DNA from: Cellulomonas sp.
GTDB lineage: Bacteria; Actinomycetota; Actinomycetes; Actinomycetales; Cellulomonadaceae
NCBI RefSeq assembly: GCF_017744555.1
Contig: NZ_JAGIBD010000008.1
Coordinates: 1-64,000 of the forward strand
DNA length: 64,000 nt
Reading direction: 5' to 3'
Every line of letters begins with the position of its first letter. Within the stretch, counting starts at the first letter, position 1. Position numbers and translations under genes: made by a program. A model generated the notes under the pieces. The model was given only the letters and a program-made list of their open reading frames with translations, was not told where the DNA came from and did no database searches. This document shows, in pieces, positions 26,247 to 38,000 of this stretch.

Positions 26247-27104
26247 TCAGCCGCCGGTGCCCTTGTCCCTCCGCCGCAGGTAACGCTCGAACTCCTGCGC
26301 GATCGCCTCACCGCTCGCCTCGGGGAGGTCGGCGGTGTCCTTCGCCTCCTCGAGCTGGCGCACGTACTCGCCGATCTCGTTGTCCTCGCCGGCGAGCTCG
26401 TCGACGCCGTGCTGCCACGCGACCGCGTCGTCGGGCAGCTCGCCGAGCGGCACCGGCTCGCCGAGCAGCTGCTCGATGCGGTGCAGGATCGCCAGGGTCG
26501 CCTTCGGCGACGGCGGGTGCGCCACGTAGTGCGGCACGGCCGCCCACAGCGACATGGCGCGCATGCCGCGGGCCGCCGCCTCGTGCTGCAGCACGCCCAC
26601 GATGCCGGTCGGCCCCTCGTACGTGTTCGGGTCGAGTCCGATGAGATCGCGCAGGTGCGGGTCCTCGCTCGTGGAGTTCACCGGGATCGGCCGCGTGTGC
26701 GGCACGTCCGCGAGCAGCGCACCGACCGTGATGACCGTGCGCACGCCCATGCCGGACGCGATGTCGAGCAGCTCGGCGCAGTACCGGCGCCACCGCATGG
26801 ACGGCTCGATGCCGTGCACCAGGACGACCCGCCGGCCGGTCCGGTTGGCGTCGGCGAGCGCCACGGCGGTCGTGGGCCACGTGATCTCGCGCGTGCCGTC
26901 GGGGCCGGGGCCGATGACCGGCCGGTTCACCTGGAAGTCGTGGTACTCCTCGGGGTCGAGCTCGTCGACCTGCTCGGCGTCCCACACCTCGTGCAGGTGC
27001 TCGAGGGCCTGCGTCGCGGCTGATCCCGCGTCGTTCCATCCCTCGAAGGCGGCGAGCATCACCGGCTCGGCGTCCGGGAGCTCTGCGGGTCCGTGCTCGC
27101 TCAT
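26247..27104 (-). CDS. PAC2 family protein
   Basis: A protein of 285 residues starting at MSEHGPAELPDAEPV, with a leaderless TACGCT promoter six bases upstream. The motif MLAAFEGWNDAGSAATQA near the start and the later VNSTSEDPHLRDL and GPTGIVGVLQHEAAARG segments belong to PAC2, the family of the eukaryotic proteasome assembly chaperone 2. Bacterial members have no proven role. Its location only 4 kb from the Pup-proteasome genes is suggestive but also reflects the conserved mshC neighbourhood. The C-terminal third is acidic and helical. It converges on mshC. Confidence 0.87.
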   Translation of the reverse strand: MSEHGPAELPDAEPVMLAAFEGWNDAGSAATQALEHLHEVWDAEQVDELDPEEYHDFQVNRPVIGPGPDGTREITWPTTAVALADANRTGRRVVLVHGIEPSMRWRRYCAELLDIASGMGVRTVITVGALLADVPHTRPIPVNSTSEDPHLRDLIGLDPNTYEGPTGIVGVLQHEAAARGMRAMSLWAAVPHYVAHPPSPKATLAILHRIEQLLGEPVPLGELPDDAVAWQHGVDELAGEDNEIGEYVRQLEEAKDTADLPEASGEAIAQEFERYLRRRDKGTGG

Positions 27105-27110
27105 CCACCC

Positions 27111-27116
27111 AGCGTA
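27111..27116 (-). promoter_or_regulatory. -10 hexamer TACGCT for the PAC2 gene
   Basis: Minus strand, six bases before the ATG at 27104, no ribosome site. Confidence 0.5.
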
Positions 27117-27174
27117 GGACGCTTGCCCCGCGCACCCCCGCAACGGGTGGTCCGAGGGCGCGCCGGGCCGTGCC

Positions 27175-27180
27175 TAGCAT
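27175..27180 (+). promoter_or_regulatory. -10 hexamer TAGCAT for the HAD phosphatase gene
   Basis: Seven bases before the ATG at 27188 with no ribosome site. An earlier ATG at 27179 overlaps the hexamer and is therefore unlikely as start. Confidence 0.45.
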
Positions 27181-27187
27181 GGACACC

Positions 27188-27904
27188 ATGCCCACCCCTT
27201 CGGACGCTGCCCCGACCGTGCCCGCTGACCGGCCCGCACTGCCGCCCGCGGTGCTCTGGGACATGGACGGCACCCTCATCGACACCGAGCCGTTCTGGAT
27301 CGCGGCCGAGACCGAGCTCGTCGAGGCGCACGGCGGGGTGTGGACGCACGAGGACGGCCTCCAGTTGGTCGGCAGCGCGATGACGGTGTCGGCCGGCATC
27401 CTGCGGTCGCGCGGGGTGGACCTGCCGGACGACGAGATCGCGGCGTTCCTCAACACGCGCGTCGCCGCCGGTGTCGCGGCGGGCGTCCCGTGGCAGCCCG
27501 GCGCCGAGCGCCTCCTGAAGGAGCTGAAGGCCGCCGGCGTGCCGATGGCGCTCGTGACGTCGTCGTTCCGTGTGCTCGCCGAGCCGTTCGCGCGGGTCGC
27601 GCCGTACTTCGACGTCGTCGTCGCCGGTGACGACGTCTCCCGGCCGAAGCCCGACCCGGAGCCGTACCTGCGTGCCGCCGCGGCGCTCGGGGTCGACGTC
27701 GCGCGGTGCGTCGCGCTCGAGGACTCGCGGTCGGGCATCGCCTCGGCTGTCGCGTCGGGCGCGCGCGTGGTCGCGGTCGAGGTCATGCAGCCCGTCACGC
27801 CGCGACCCGGGCTCAGCCGGGTGGCGTCGCTCGAGGACCTCACGCTCGACGACCTCGCGCGCATCGCCTGCGGGGACGAGCTGGAACCGGGTCCGGCCGT
27901 CTGA
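27188..27904 (+). CDS. HAD-superfamily phosphatase (beta-phosphoglucomutase-like)
   Basis: A protein of 238 residues. HAD motif I is WDMDGTLIDTEPFW with the nucleophile Asp and the general acid Asp; motif II is LVTSS; motif III includes RPKPDPEPYL; motif IV is ALEDSRSGIASA. The helical cap inserted after motif I places it in subfamily IA with beta-phosphoglucomutase and small-molecule phosphatases. The sugar phosphate substrate cannot be told. It is divergent from PAC2 and convergent with the RecB-like gene (4 bp gap). Confidence 0.88.
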   Translation: MPTPSDAAPTVPADRPALPPAVLWDMDGTLIDTEPFWIAAETELVEAHGGVWTHEDGLQLVGSAMTVSAGILRSRGVDLPDDEIAAFLNTRVAAGVAAGVPWQPGAERLLKELKAAGVPMALVTSSFRVLAEPFARVAPYFDVVVAGDDVSRPKPDPEPYLRAAAALGVDVARCVALEDSRSGIASAVASGARVVAVEVMQPVTPRPGLSRVASLEDLTLDDLARIACGDELEPGPAV

Positions 27905-27908
27905 CTCG

Positions 27909-28871
27909 TCAGGCGGCCGGCGTCACGGCCAGCGGCGTCACGCCGATCGCCCGTTCGACGGCCCCCTCGGGCACTTCGGGGGGCGTCCCGCCGAACGCCG
28001 GGCACAGGTCGCGGAACGAGCACCAGTCGCACAGCTTCGACGGTCGCGGCCGCCAGTCGCCGGTGCGCGCGGTCTCCTGGATGCCGGCCCAGATGGACCG
28101 CACGCGCGCCTCGAAGGTGTGCATCTCGGGCTCGGTGGGCTCGTGCTTGAGGACAACGCCGTCGCCCAGGTACTCGAGCTGCAGGAGCTTGGGGAGCACG
28201 CCCCGCGTCTTCCAGATCACGTAGGCGTAGAACCGCATCTGGAACAGCGCGGAGCTCTCGAACCCCGCGCGCGGCGACCGGCCGGTCTTGTAGTCGACGA
28301 CCCGCACCCACCCGTTCGGTGCCACGTCGACCCGGTCGACGATGCCACGCAGCTGGGGGCCGTCCTCCAGCTCGGTCGACACCGACAGCTCGCGCTCGCG
28401 CGGCTGCAGCCGCGTCGGGTCCTCGAGCGTGAAGTACGTGGCGAGCAGCCGCTCGGCGCTCGCGATCCACTCCGCGAGCTCGTCGGGCGTCGCGAACATC
28501 TCGGCGACCTGTGGCGAGTGCTCGCGCAGCTCGTCCCAGCGCTCCGGAAGCAGTCCCGTCGCCGACTCGAGCGTCCGCTCGACGGCCGGCAGGTCGAAGA
28601 GGTGCTCGAGGACCGCGTGCACCAGGGTGCCGCGCGCCGCGGCGACGCTCGGCGGCTCGGGGAGCCGGTCGACGACGCGCAGCCGGAACATGAGCGGGCA
28701 CTGCAGGAAGTCGTTCGCGCGCGACGGCGACAGGCCCGGCTTCGACGGGGGACGAGCGGCGACGGCCTCGACCTGCGCCTCGACGAGCTCCTCCACGGAG
28801 TCGTCGTGCGCCGTGTCGACCTGCGCCGTCGCCAGGTCCGGCACCACCTCGTCGACGTCCTGAGAGCTCAC
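27909..28871 (-). CDS. RecB/Cas4-like PD-(D/E)XK nuclease with Fe-S cysteines
   Basis: A protein of 320 residues from GTG (VSSQDVDEVV), behind a TACCCT leaderless promoter. The nuclease core is seen as GIVDRVDVAPNGWVRVVDYKTGR, with the catalytic Asp and the DYK triad, and a QMRFYAYVIW helix after it. One Cys in the N-terminal SRANDFLQCPLMFRLR and three in CDWCSFRDLCPAF form the C-(n)-C-x2-C-x5-C pattern that holds a 4Fe-4S cluster in AddB, Cas4 and AdnB. It is a stand-alone single-domain protein with no helicase motifs. It is probably involved in DNA repair. No cas genes or CRISPR arrays are near. Confidence 0.88.
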   Translation of the reverse strand: MSSQDVDEVVPDLATAQVDTAHDDSVEELVEAQVEAVAARPPSKPGLSPSRANDFLQCPLMFRLRVVDRLPEPPSVAAARGTLVHAVLEHLFDLPAVERTLESATGLLPERWDELREHSPQVAEMFATPDELAEWIASAERLLATYFTLEDPTRLQPRERELSVSTELEDGPQLRGIVDRVDVAPNGWVRVVDYKTGRSPRAGFESSALFQMRFYAYVIWKTRGVLPKLLQLEYLGDGVVLKHEPTEPEMHTFEARVRSIWAGIQETARTGDWRPRPSKLCDWCSFRDLCPAFGGTPPEVPEGAVERAIGVTPLAVTPAA

Positions 28872-28877
28872 ACCACG

Positions 28878-28883
28878 AGGGTA
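28878..28883 (-). promoter_or_regulatory. -10 hexamer TACCCT for the RecB-like gene
   Basis: Minus strand, six bases before the GTG at 28871, no ribosome site; divergent from the M50 promoter 50 bp away. Confidence 0.5.
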
Positions 28884-28932
28884 GGCGCCGGCACCGACAC
28901 CACCGGCGCACCGGCTCGCGCGTCGCGCCACC

Positions 28933-28938
28933 TAGGCT
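28933..28938 (+). promoter_or_regulatory. -10 hexamer TAGGCT for the M50 protease gene
   Basis: Six bases before the GTG at 28945 and without a ribosome site. Confidence 0.5.
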
Positions 28939-28944
28939 GATCCG

Positions 28945-31156
<2,212 letters not shown>

Positions 31157-31188
31157 GCGCCTCGGTCCACGCCCAGGTGCCTCGTCCC

Positions 31189-31204
31189 GCGGACGTGCGT
31201 CCGC
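31189..31204 (+). terminator. Possible terminator hairpin after trmI
   Basis: GCGGAC and GTCCGC can pair as a perfect 6 bp stem around a GTGC loop, 32 bases after the trmI stop. No T-run follows, which is common in such GC-rich genomes but weakens the call. Confidence 0.35.
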
Positions 31205-31263
31205 ACCGCGAGACGTTCCGGACACACCGCCCCTGTTCGCGCGGACCGGTTGACACTGGTGGT

Positions 31264-31269
31264 TAGGGT
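31264..31269 (+). promoter_or_regulatory. Possible promoter -10 (TAGGGT) for the proteasome ATPase gene
   Basis: TAGGGT lies 90 bases before the arc start, with a TTGACA box at 31250-31255. The spacing between them is only 8 bp, too short for a normal pair, so either the -35 is not used or the match is accidental. It is the only plausible promoter in the 203 bp gap. Confidence 0.3.
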
Positions 31270-31359
31270 CGTCGGACCAGCAGGCACAGCGCCGTGCACG
31301 GTGGTGGCAGATGTGGTTCGAGACGCACCCCGGTACGACGCGGAACGGAGGCCGAGACG

Positions 31360-32995
31360 ATGACCGACCCGAACGCCCCTGGACGTGACCTGCAGCGCGA
31401 GCTCGCCGTGCTCGCGGCGAAGAACGAGCGCCTGAGCGAGGCACTGGTGGCCGCGCGAGAGCAGATCCTCGACCTCAAGCGCCAGGTCGACGACCTGGCC
31501 AAGCCGCCCGGCACGTACGCCACGTTCCTCGGCGCCCGCACCGACGGCTCCGTCGACGTGGTGTCCTCCGGCCGCAAGATGCACGTCGGCGCGAGCCCCG
31601 CGATCGACGTGCACCGGCTGAAGCCCGGCCAGGAGGTCATGCTCAACGAGGCGCTCACGGTCGTCGAGGCGGGCGGCTACGAGAAGGTCGGCGAGATCGT
31701 CACGGTCAAGGAGATGCTCGGCGAAGGTCGGGCCCTCGTGGTCGGGCGGGGCGACGAGGAGCGCGTGGTCCGGTTCGCCGGGCAGGTGCTCGACGCCCCG
31801 GTGCGGATCGGCGACGCGCTGACCATCGACTCGCGCAGCGGGTTCGTGTTCGAGGTCATCCCGCGCGCCGAGGTCGAGGAGCTCGTCCTCGAAGAGGTGC
31901 CGGACATCGACTACACGGACATCGGCGGGCTCGGGCCGCAGATCGAGGCCATCCGCGACGCCGTCGAGCTGCCGTTCCTGCACCCCGAGCTGTTCCGCGA
32001 GCACGGCCTCAAGCCGCCCAAGGGCGTGCTGCTGTACGGCCCCCCGGGGTGCGGCAAGACGCTGATCGCGAAGGCCGTCGCCCACTCGCTCGCCGCCACC
32101 GCGGCCGAGGCGCGCGGCGACGACGTCACGGAGGCACGCAGCTACTTCCTCAACGTCAAGGGCCCCGAGCTGCTCAACAAGTACGTCGGCGAGACCGAGC
32201 GGCACATCCGGCTGATCTTCGCCCGCGCCCGCGAGAAGGCGTCGCAGGGGCACCCGGTCGTCGTGTTCTTCGACGAGATGGAGTCGCTGTTCCGCACCCG
32301 CGGCACGGGCGTGTCGAGCGACGTCGAGACGACGATCGTGCCGCAGCTGCTGAGCGAGATCGACGGCGTCGAGCGGCTCGAGAACGTCATCGTCATCGGC
32401 GCCTCGAACCGCGAGGACATGATCGACCCCGCGATCCTGCGCCCCGGACGCCTCGACGTGAAGATCAAGATCGAGCGGCCCGACGCGGAGGGGGCCCGCG
32501 AGATCTTCGGCAAGTACCTCACCGCCGGACCTGCCGATCCACCCGGACGACGTCGCCGAGCACGGCGGCTCACCGGCGGAGGCCGTCGAGGCGATGATCA
32601 CCCGCGTCGTCGAGCGGATGTACACCGAGAGCGAGGAGAACCGCTTCCTCGAGGTGACGTACGCGAGCGGCGACAAGGAGGTCCTCTACTTCAAGGACTT
32701 CAACTCGGGCGCGATGATCCAGAACGTCGTCGACCGGGCCAAGAAGTCGGCGATCAAGGACCTGCTCTCGACGGGTCAGCGTGGCATCCGGGTGGACCAC
32801 CTGCTCACGGCGTGCGTCGACGAGTTCCGCGAGAACGAGGACCTGCCGAACACGACGAACCCCGACGACTGGGCCCGGATCTCCGGCAAGAAGGGTGAGC
32901 GGATCGTGTTCATCCGCACGATCGTCCAGGGCAAGAAGGGCACGGACGGCTCGCGCACGATCGAGACGGTCACGAGCACCGGTCAGTACCTCTGA
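31360..32995 (+). pseudogene. arc: Proteasome-associated ATPase (Arc/Mpa), interrupted by a one-base insertion
   Basis: This hexameric AAA ATPase captures pupylated proteins and threads them into the 20S core. Residues 11-46 form the N-terminal coiled coil that binds Pup; two OB-type segments follow. Walker A GPPGCGKT is at 227-234 and Walker B FFDEME at about 303-308. After residue 389 the frame is lost. The 0-frame text [14 protein letters not shown] should read [13 protein letters not shown], and removing one G at 32527/32528 restores it. The second frame then continues unbroken to the proteasome-gating tail GQYL. The length is 3n+1. Corrected product 544 residues; unshifted product 512 residues ending at 32898 with 123 wrong residues and no tail. 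A sequencing error, a real mutation or a +1 ribosomal shift are all possible. Confidence 0.9.
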
Positions 32996-33039
32996 GACGC
33001 GCCTGCGAGACGCGACCGGTCGCACGGTCACGGGACACC

Positions 33040-33045
33040 TAGGGT
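33040..33045 (+). promoter_or_regulatory. -10 hexamer TAGGGT for dop
   Basis: Six bases before the GTG at 33052 with no ribosome site, so dop may be expressed independently of arc as a leaderless message. Confidence 0.5.
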
Positions 33046-33051
33046 GGTCCC

Positions 33052-34659
33052 GTGACCGTGCGCCGCGTGATGGGGATCGAGACCGAGTACGGGATCCTCC
33101 AGCCCGGCCGGCCGCTGGCCAACCCGATGCTGCTGTCGAGCCACGTCGTCGCGGTGCACGCGGCCGCCCGCGAGGGAGCCCGCACGAAGGCGCGGTGGGA
33201 CTACGACGACGAGGACCCGCTGCACGACGCGCGCGGCTTCCACCTGCAGCGGGCCTCCGCGCACCCGTCGCTGCTCACGGACGACCCGACGACGCCCGCA
33301 CCGTCGGGCGACGGCCCGCAGGCCCTGCCCCGAGCCACGACCGAGGAGTACGAGGACCCGGGCGCGGCGAACGTCATCCTCACCAACGGCGCACGGCTGT
33401 ACGTCGACCACGCGCACCCCGAGTACTCGTCGCCCGAGGTCACGAACCCGCTCGACGCGGTGCGGTGGGACCGCGCCGGCGAGCAGGTCATGCTCGCGTC
33501 GGTGCGTGCGCTGGCCTCGACGCCCGCGCTGCCCGACGTCGCGCTGTACAAGAACAACGTCGACGGCAAGGGCGCGACCTACGGCACGCACGAGAACTAC
33601 CTCGTCGAGCGTGCGGTCCCGTTCGGCGACCTCGCGTCGCGCCTCATCCCCTTCCTCGTCACCCGGCAGGTGTTCACGGGCGCGGGCCGTGTCGGCATCG
33701 GTCAGCGTGGCGAGCAGCCTGGCTTCCAGCTGTCGCAGCGCGCCGACTACATGGAGGCCGAGATCGGCCTGGAGACGACGCTGCGCCGCCCCATCGTCAA
33801 CACGCGCGACGAGCCGCACGCCGACCCGGACCGGTGGCGCCGTCTGCACGTGATCATCGGCGACGCGACGATGCTCGAGGTCGCGACGTACCTGCGGCTC
33901 GGCACGGCGGCGCTCGTGCTGTGGCTGATCGAGCGGGCGGTCGGGGAGGGCGGCGCCGGCGGCGGGCTCACGATGGTCGACCGCCTGGCGCTGCGGGACC
34001 CGGTGACAGCCGTGCACACGGTCAGCCACGACCTCACGCTGACGGCCCGCCTCGAGCTGGCGGACGGTCGGCGCCTCACCGCCCTGGAGATCCAGCAGGA
34101 GTACCTCGCCGCGGTGCGCACGGCGCTCGACCACGTGGGCGGCGACCTCGACGCGCAGACGGCCGACGTGCTCGCGCGCTGGGAGTCGCTGCTCGGGGCC
34201 CTGGCCACCGATCCCGCGTCGTGCGCCCGCCAGGTCGAGTGGCTCGCGAAGCTGCGTCTGCTCGACGGCATGCGTCGCCGCGACCGGCTCGCGTGGGACC
34301 ACCCGCGGCTGGCCGCCGTCGACCTGCAGTGGTCCGACGTCCGCCCCGAGCGTGGCCTGTACCACCGACTCGTGGCCGCCGGAGCGGTCGACCTCCTGGT
34401 CACCCCGGAGCAGGTCGACGAGGCCGTGGTCCGGCCGCCGGCCGACACGCGCGCGTACTTCCGCGGCGAGGTCGTCGCCCGGTACGGGGGTGAGATCTCG
34501 GCGGCGAGCTGGGACTCGGTCGTGTTCGACGTCCCCGGTGCGGCGACCCTGCAGCGTGTCCCCATGCGGGACCCTCTGCGCGGCACGCAGGCGCACGTCG
34601 GCGACCTGCTGGACCGGTGCCCGGACGCCGCGTCGCTGCTCGTCGCCCTCGGCTCCTGA
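33052..34659 (+). CDS. dop: Pup deamidase/depupylase Dop
   Basis: A protein of 535 residues with a glutamine-synthetase-like fold, in the cytoplasm. It turns the C-terminal Gln of Pup into Glu and also removes Pup from substrates. Family marks are the N-terminal GIETEYGILQPG, the ATP/Mg site in NGARLYVDHAHPEYSSPE, the VALYKNNVDGKGATYGTHEN segment and [19 protein letters not shown]. An insertion after the first strand (the Dop loop region around FHLQRASAHPS and onward) distinguishes it from PafA. It starts 56 bp after arc and is followed 133 bp later by pup, whose product here ends in GGQ and so depends on this enzyme. Confidence 0.95.
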   Translation: MTVRRVMGIETEYGILQPGRPLANPMLLSSHVVAVHAAAREGARTKARWDYDDEDPLHDARGFHLQRASAHPSLLTDDPTTPAPSGDGPQALPRATTEEYEDPGAANVILTNGARLYVDHAHPEYSSPEVTNPLDAVRWDRAGEQVMLASVRALASTPALPDVALYKNNVDGKGATYGTHENYLVERAVPFGDLASRLIPFLVTRQVFTGAGRVGIGQRGEQPGFQLSQRADYMEAEIGLETTLRRPIVNTRDEPHADPDRWRRLHVIIGDATMLEVATYLRLGTAALVLWLIERAVGEGGAGGGLTMVDRLALRDPVTAVHTVSHDLTLTARLELADGRRLTALEIQQEYLAAVRTALDHVGGDLDAQTADVLARWESLLGALATDPASCARQVEWLAKLRLLDGMRRRDRLAWDHPRLAAVDLQWSDVRPERGLYHRLVAAGAVDLLVTPEQVDEAVVRPPADTRAYFRGEVVARYGGEISAASWDSVVFDVPGAATLQRVPMRDPLRGTQAHVGDLLDRCPDAASLLVALGS

Positions 34660-34748
34660 CGGCCCGGCGCCCCGGACCCCGCCGGCCGCGGCCGACCCGC
34701 GCTGTCCGGGTCGCGGGCACTCGGCCCGGATGCGTCGGAGGATGGGCC

Positions 34749-34754
34749 TAGGGT
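34749..34754 (+). promoter_or_regulatory. Likely -10 (TAGGGT) for the pup-prcB-prcA-pafA transcript
   Basis: It lies 38 bases before the pup start code and, unlike the leaderless promoters in the window, leaves room for a GGGGAGG ribosome site. The 133 bp dop-pup gap holds nothing else I can name. Confidence 0.45.
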
Positions 34755-34792
34755 GGTGTCGAGAAGGATCGTCGGTGCACGGGGAGGTCTCC

Positions 34793-34987
34793 ATGGCTGG
34801 TCAGGAACAGGTGCGGCCCCGCCGCGACGACGAGGAGCCGGACGTCCCGGACACCCCGACCCCGGCGACGCCGTCCGCGCAGGCGCGGGACGCCGAGGTG
34901 GACGCGCTGCTCGACGAGATCGACGACGTGCTCGAGTCGAACGCCGAGCAGTTCGTGCGCGGCTTCGTCCAGAAGGGCGGTCAGTGA
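34793..34987 (+). CDS. pup: Prokaryotic ubiquitin-like protein Pup
   Basis: A protein of 64 residues, the canonical length, with a GGGGAGG ribosome site. The N-terminal half is polar and disordered; the C-terminal half carries the conserved helix LLDEIDDVLESNAEQFVRGF and ends VQKGGQ. The terminal Gln must be deamidated to Glu by Dop before PafA can join it to lysines. The only lysine is in the QKGGQ tail. It docks on the coiled coil of Arc/Mpa. The gene is 6 bp from prcB, so Pup and the core particle are made from one message. Confidence 0.97.
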   Translation: MAGQEQVRPRRDDEEPDVPDTPTPATPSAQARDAEVDALLDEIDDVLESNAEQFVRGFVQKGGQ

Positions 34988-34993
34988 GCGCCG

Positions 34994-35836
34994 ATGACCC
35001 TGCACGACATGCCGGCCTCCGGGCGGCTGCCGCACGCCTTCACCACTCCAGGCTCGTCGTCGTTCGTGGACTTCCTCGCGGGGTACGCCCCGCACCTGCT
35101 GCCGGGCAACCGGCCGCTGCCCACGTCTGAGGTCCCGGCCCCGCACGGGACCACGATCGTCGCGCTCACGTTCGACGGCGGGATCGTCATGGCGGGCGAC
35201 CGTCGGGCGACCATGGGCCCGATGATCGCGAGCCGCGAGATCGAGAAGGTCTTCCCGGCGGACGAGTACTCGGCCGTGGGCATCGCGGGCGCCGCGGGGC
35301 TGGCGGTCGAGCTCGTGCGGCTGTTCCAGCTCGAGCTCGAGCACTACGAGAAGATCGAGGGCAGCCTGCTGTCGCTCGACGGCAAGGCGAACCGGCTCGC
35401 CACGATGATCCGGGGCAACCTCGGCCTCGCGATGCAGGGCCTCGCGGTCGTCCCGCTGTTCGGCGGGTTCGACCTCGACCGGGGCCTGGGGCGCATCTTC
35501 TCGTACGACGTGACGGGTGGCCGGTACGAGGAGCACGACCACCACTCGGTCGGCTCGGGCTCGGTGTTCGCGCGCGGCTCGCTCAAGAAGCTGTGGCGTC
35601 CGGGTCTCGACGCCGCGGGTGCGGTGCGCGTCGCGGTCGAGGCGCTTGTCGACGCCGCGGACGACGACTCCGCGACGGGCGGGCCGGACACGGTCCGGCG
35701 GATCTGGCCGGTCGTCGCGACCGTGACCGCCGCCGGGTACCTGCGTGCGGGTGACGAGGAGCTCGGCGACGTCGTCGAGCGGGTCGAGCAAGAACGTCGC
35801 GAGGCCCACCGTGGGCGGGGAGGTGCCGCCCGATGA
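34994..35836 (+). CDS. prcB: Proteasome 20S core subunit beta
   Basis: A protein of 280 residues. The catalytic Thr is Thr53, in [13 protein letters not shown], exposed when the 52-residue propeptide is cut off between Gly52 and Thr53. Supporting residues are seen in [17 protein letters not shown] and [16 protein letters not shown]. Fourteen copies form the two inner rings of the core. The propeptide (starting [12 protein letters not shown]) assists assembly in the family. The stop overlaps the prcA start by ATGA. The tail after residue 255 is charged and rich in Arg and Glu. Confidence 0.97.
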   Translation: MTLHDMPASGRLPHAFTTPGSSSFVDFLAGYAPHLLPGNRPLPTSEVPAPHGTTIVALTFDGGIVMAGDRRATMGPMIASREIEKVFPADEYSAVGIAGAAGLAVELVRLFQLELEHYEKIEGSLLSLDGKANRLATMIRGNLGLAMQGLAVVPLFGGFDLDRGLGRIFSYDVTGGRYEEHDHHSVGSGSVFARGSLKKLWRPGLDAAGAVRVAVEALVDAADDDSATGGPDTVRRIWPVVATVTAAGYLRAGDEELGDVVERVEQERREAHRGRGGAAR

Positions 35837-36561
35837 GCATGCCGTTCTACGTCGCTCCCGAGCAGCTCATGAAGGACCGGGCGGACTACGCCCGCAAGGG
35901 CATCGCCCGTGGCCGGTCCGTCGTGGTGCTGCAGTACGACGACGGCATCGCGTTCGCGACCGAGAACGCGTCGCGCGCGCTGCACAAGGTCTCGGAGATC
36001 TACGACCGGATCGCGTTCGCCGCGGTCGGCAAGTACAACGAGTTCGAGAACCTCCGGGTCGCCGGCGTGCGCTACGCGGACCTGCGCGGGTACTCCTACG
36101 ACCGCGAGGACGTGACCGCGCGCGGCCTGGCGAACGCGTACGCGCAGACGCTCGGCACGGTGTTCACGACCGAGTCGAAGCCGCTCGAGGTCGAGCTGTG
36201 CGTGGCCGAGGTCGGCCGCGAGCCCGCGTCCGACCAGATCTACCGGCTGTCGTACGACGGCTCCGTCGCCGACGAGCACGGGTTCGTCGTGATGGGCGGC
36301 CAGGCCGACAGGCTCGGCGGGCTGCTCGCGGACGGGTGGTCGCCGGGCATGACGCTCCCCGAGGTGCTCGCGCTCGGGGTGCGGGTGCTCGGCTCCGCCG
36401 CGGACGAGGGCGGCGAGGTGCGAGCCATCCCCGCACAGCAGCTCGAGGTCGCGGTGCTCGACCGGACGCGGCCGCGACGGGCGTTCCGGCGGTTGTCGGG
36501 CGCGCTGCTCGAGGACCTGCTGGCGACGCCCGCGCCGGGCGCCGACGGCGGCACGGACTGA
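35833..36561 (+). CDS. prcA: Proteasome 20S core subunit alpha
   Basis: A protein of 242 residues forming the outer rings of the core and the gate that Arc/Mpa opens. The N-terminus [19 protein letters not shown] is the gate segment, followed by [20 protein letters not shown] typical of the family. The KYNEFENLR segment and the [13 protein letters not shown] strand are conserved. The last 40 residues, rich in Arg, Ala and Gly, differ in length between species. It overlaps prcB by 4 bp. Pockets between alpha subunits would receive the GQYL tail of the ATPase. Confidence 0.97.
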   Translation: MSMPFYVAPEQLMKDRADYARKGIARGRSVVVLQYDDGIAFATENASRALHKVSEIYDRIAFAAVGKYNEFENLRVAGVRYADLRGYSYDREDVTARGLANAYAQTLGTVFTTESKPLEVELCVAEVGREPASDQIYRLSYDGSVADEHGFVVMGGQADRLGGLLADGWSPGMTLPEVLALGVRVLGSAADEGGEVRAIPAQQLEVAVLDRTRPRRAFRRLSGALLEDLLATPAPGADGGTD

Positions 36562-36602
36562 CCGGTCGGGCCGGCGAGCAGGGAACGACGAGGGGAGCAG
36601 GC

Positions 36603-37964
36603 ATGGACCGACGGATCTTCGGCCTCGAGACCGAGTACGGCGTGACGTGCGCGGCGCAGGACGGGCGCGGGCTGTCGGCCGACGAGGTCGCGCGCTACCT
36701 GTTCCGCAAGGTCGTGGCATGGGGTCGCTCGTCGAACGTGTTCCTGCGCAACGGCTCGCGGCTGTACCTGGACGTCGGCTCCCACCCGGAGTACGCGACC
36801 GCCGAGTGCGACGACGTGCGGCAGCTCGTCGCCCACGACCGCGCGGGCGAGCGCATCCTCGAGGGTCTCGTGGCCGACGCGCAGCAGCGCCTCGAGCACG
36901 AGGGCCTGCCGGGCCGGATCCACCTCTTCAAGAACAACACCGACTCTGCGGGCAACTCCTACGGCTGCCACGAGAACTACCTGGTGCGACGGCAGGGCGA
37001 CTTCTCGCGCCTGTCCGACGTGCTGGTCCCGTTCCTCATCACGCGGCAGATCCTCACCGGCGCCGGCAAGGTGCTGAGCACGCCCCGGGGTGCCGTGTAC
37101 TGCCTGTCGCAGCGCGCGGACCACATCTGGGAGGCCGTCTCCAGCGCGACGACGCGGTCCCGGCCGATCATCAACACGCGCGACGAGCCGCACGCGGACG
37201 CCGAGCACTACCGCCGCCTGCACGTGATCGTCGGCGACTCGTCGATGTCCGAGACCACGACGATGCTCAAGGTCGGCACGACCGATCTGCTGCTGCGCAT
37301 GATCGAGGCGGGCATCCCGATCCGGGAGATGGCGCTCGAGAACCCGATCCGGGCCATCCGTGAGATCAGCCACGACATGACGGGCATGCACCCGGTGGTC
37401 CTCGCGAACGGGCGCACCGTGACGGCGGTCGATCTGCAGGAGGAGTACCTGGCCCGGGTCACCGACTTCGTGTCCTCGGACGGTGGGCCGACGCCCGAGA
37501 CGAAGATGGTGCTCGACCTGTGGGAGCGGGGCCTGCGTGCGCTGCGCACCGGGGACCTGTCGCTGGTCGACCGCGAGCTCGACTGGGTCATCAAGTACAA
37601 GCTCATCGAGCGCTACCGGGCCAAGCACGGCCTCGAGCTGTCCGACGTCCGGGTGCAGCGGCTCGACCTGGCGTACCACGACATCTCGCGCACCGAGGGT
37701 CTGTACAACCTGCTCGCCGCGAAGGGGCTCGTGGAGCGGGTGAGCACCGACCTCGAGATCTTCGAGGCGACCGCGGTGCCGCCGCAGACCACGCGGGCCA
37801 AGCTCCGCGGCGACTTCGTCCGGGCCGCGCAGGAGGCCCGGCGCGACTACACGGTCGACTGGGTGCACCTGAAGCTCAACGACCAGGCGCAGCGCACGGT
37901 GCTGTGCAAGGACCCGTTCCGGAGCGTCGACGAGCGCGTGGACAGGCTCATCGAGTCGATGTAG
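36603..37964 (+). CDS. pafA: Pup-protein ligase PafA
   Basis: A protein of 453 residues that links the C-terminal Glu of Pup to lysines of target proteins with ATP. It is a paralogue of Dop, sharing [10 protein letters not shown] at the start, the [17 protein letters not shown] motif with Asp57 at the position of the catalytic Asp reported for the family, the [19 protein letters not shown] segment and [19 protein letters not shown]. The Dop-specific loop is absent. The start ATG at 36603 lies behind a GAGGGGAG ribosome site. It is 41 bp after prcA and closes the cluster. Confidence 0.97.
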   Translation: MDRRIFGLETEYGVTCAAQDGRGLSADEVARYLFRKVVAWGRSSNVFLRNGSRLYLDVGSHPEYATAECDDVRQLVAHDRAGERILEGLVADAQQRLEHEGLPGRIHLFKNNTDSAGNSYGCHENYLVRRQGDFSRLSDVLVPFLITRQILTGAGKVLSTPRGAVYCLSQRADHIWEAVSSATTRSRPIINTRDEPHADAEHYRRLHVIVGDSSMSETTTMLKVGTTDLLLRMIEAGIPIREMALENPIRAIREISHDMTGMHPVVLANGRTVTAVDLQEEYLARVTDFVSSDGGPTPETKMVLDLWERGLRALRTGDLSLVDRELDWVIKYKLIERYRAKHGLELSDVRVQRLDLAYHDISRTEGLYNLLAAKGLVERVSTDLEIFEATAVPPQTTRAKLRGDFVRAAQEARRDYTVDWVHLKLNDQAQRTVLCKDPFRSVDERVDRLIESM

Positions 37965-37994
37965 GCGCGTCCTCGGCCTCATGGCCCCGGGCCG

Positions 37995-38000
37995 TACAGT
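37995..38000 (+). promoter_or_regulatory. Likely -10 (TACAGT) for the FKBP lipoprotein-hisF transcript
   Basis: It lies 80 bases before the GTG start in the 115 bp gap after pafA. A leader of about 70 nt with GC-rich hairpins and a CAGGAAGG ribosome site follows. Confidence 0.35.

Noticed and set aside
27909..28871. RecB/Cas4-like gene as part of a CRISPR system
   Set aside because: No repeats with regular spacers and no cas1, cas2 or effector genes in the window. The gene stands in what looks like a housekeeping neighbourhood.
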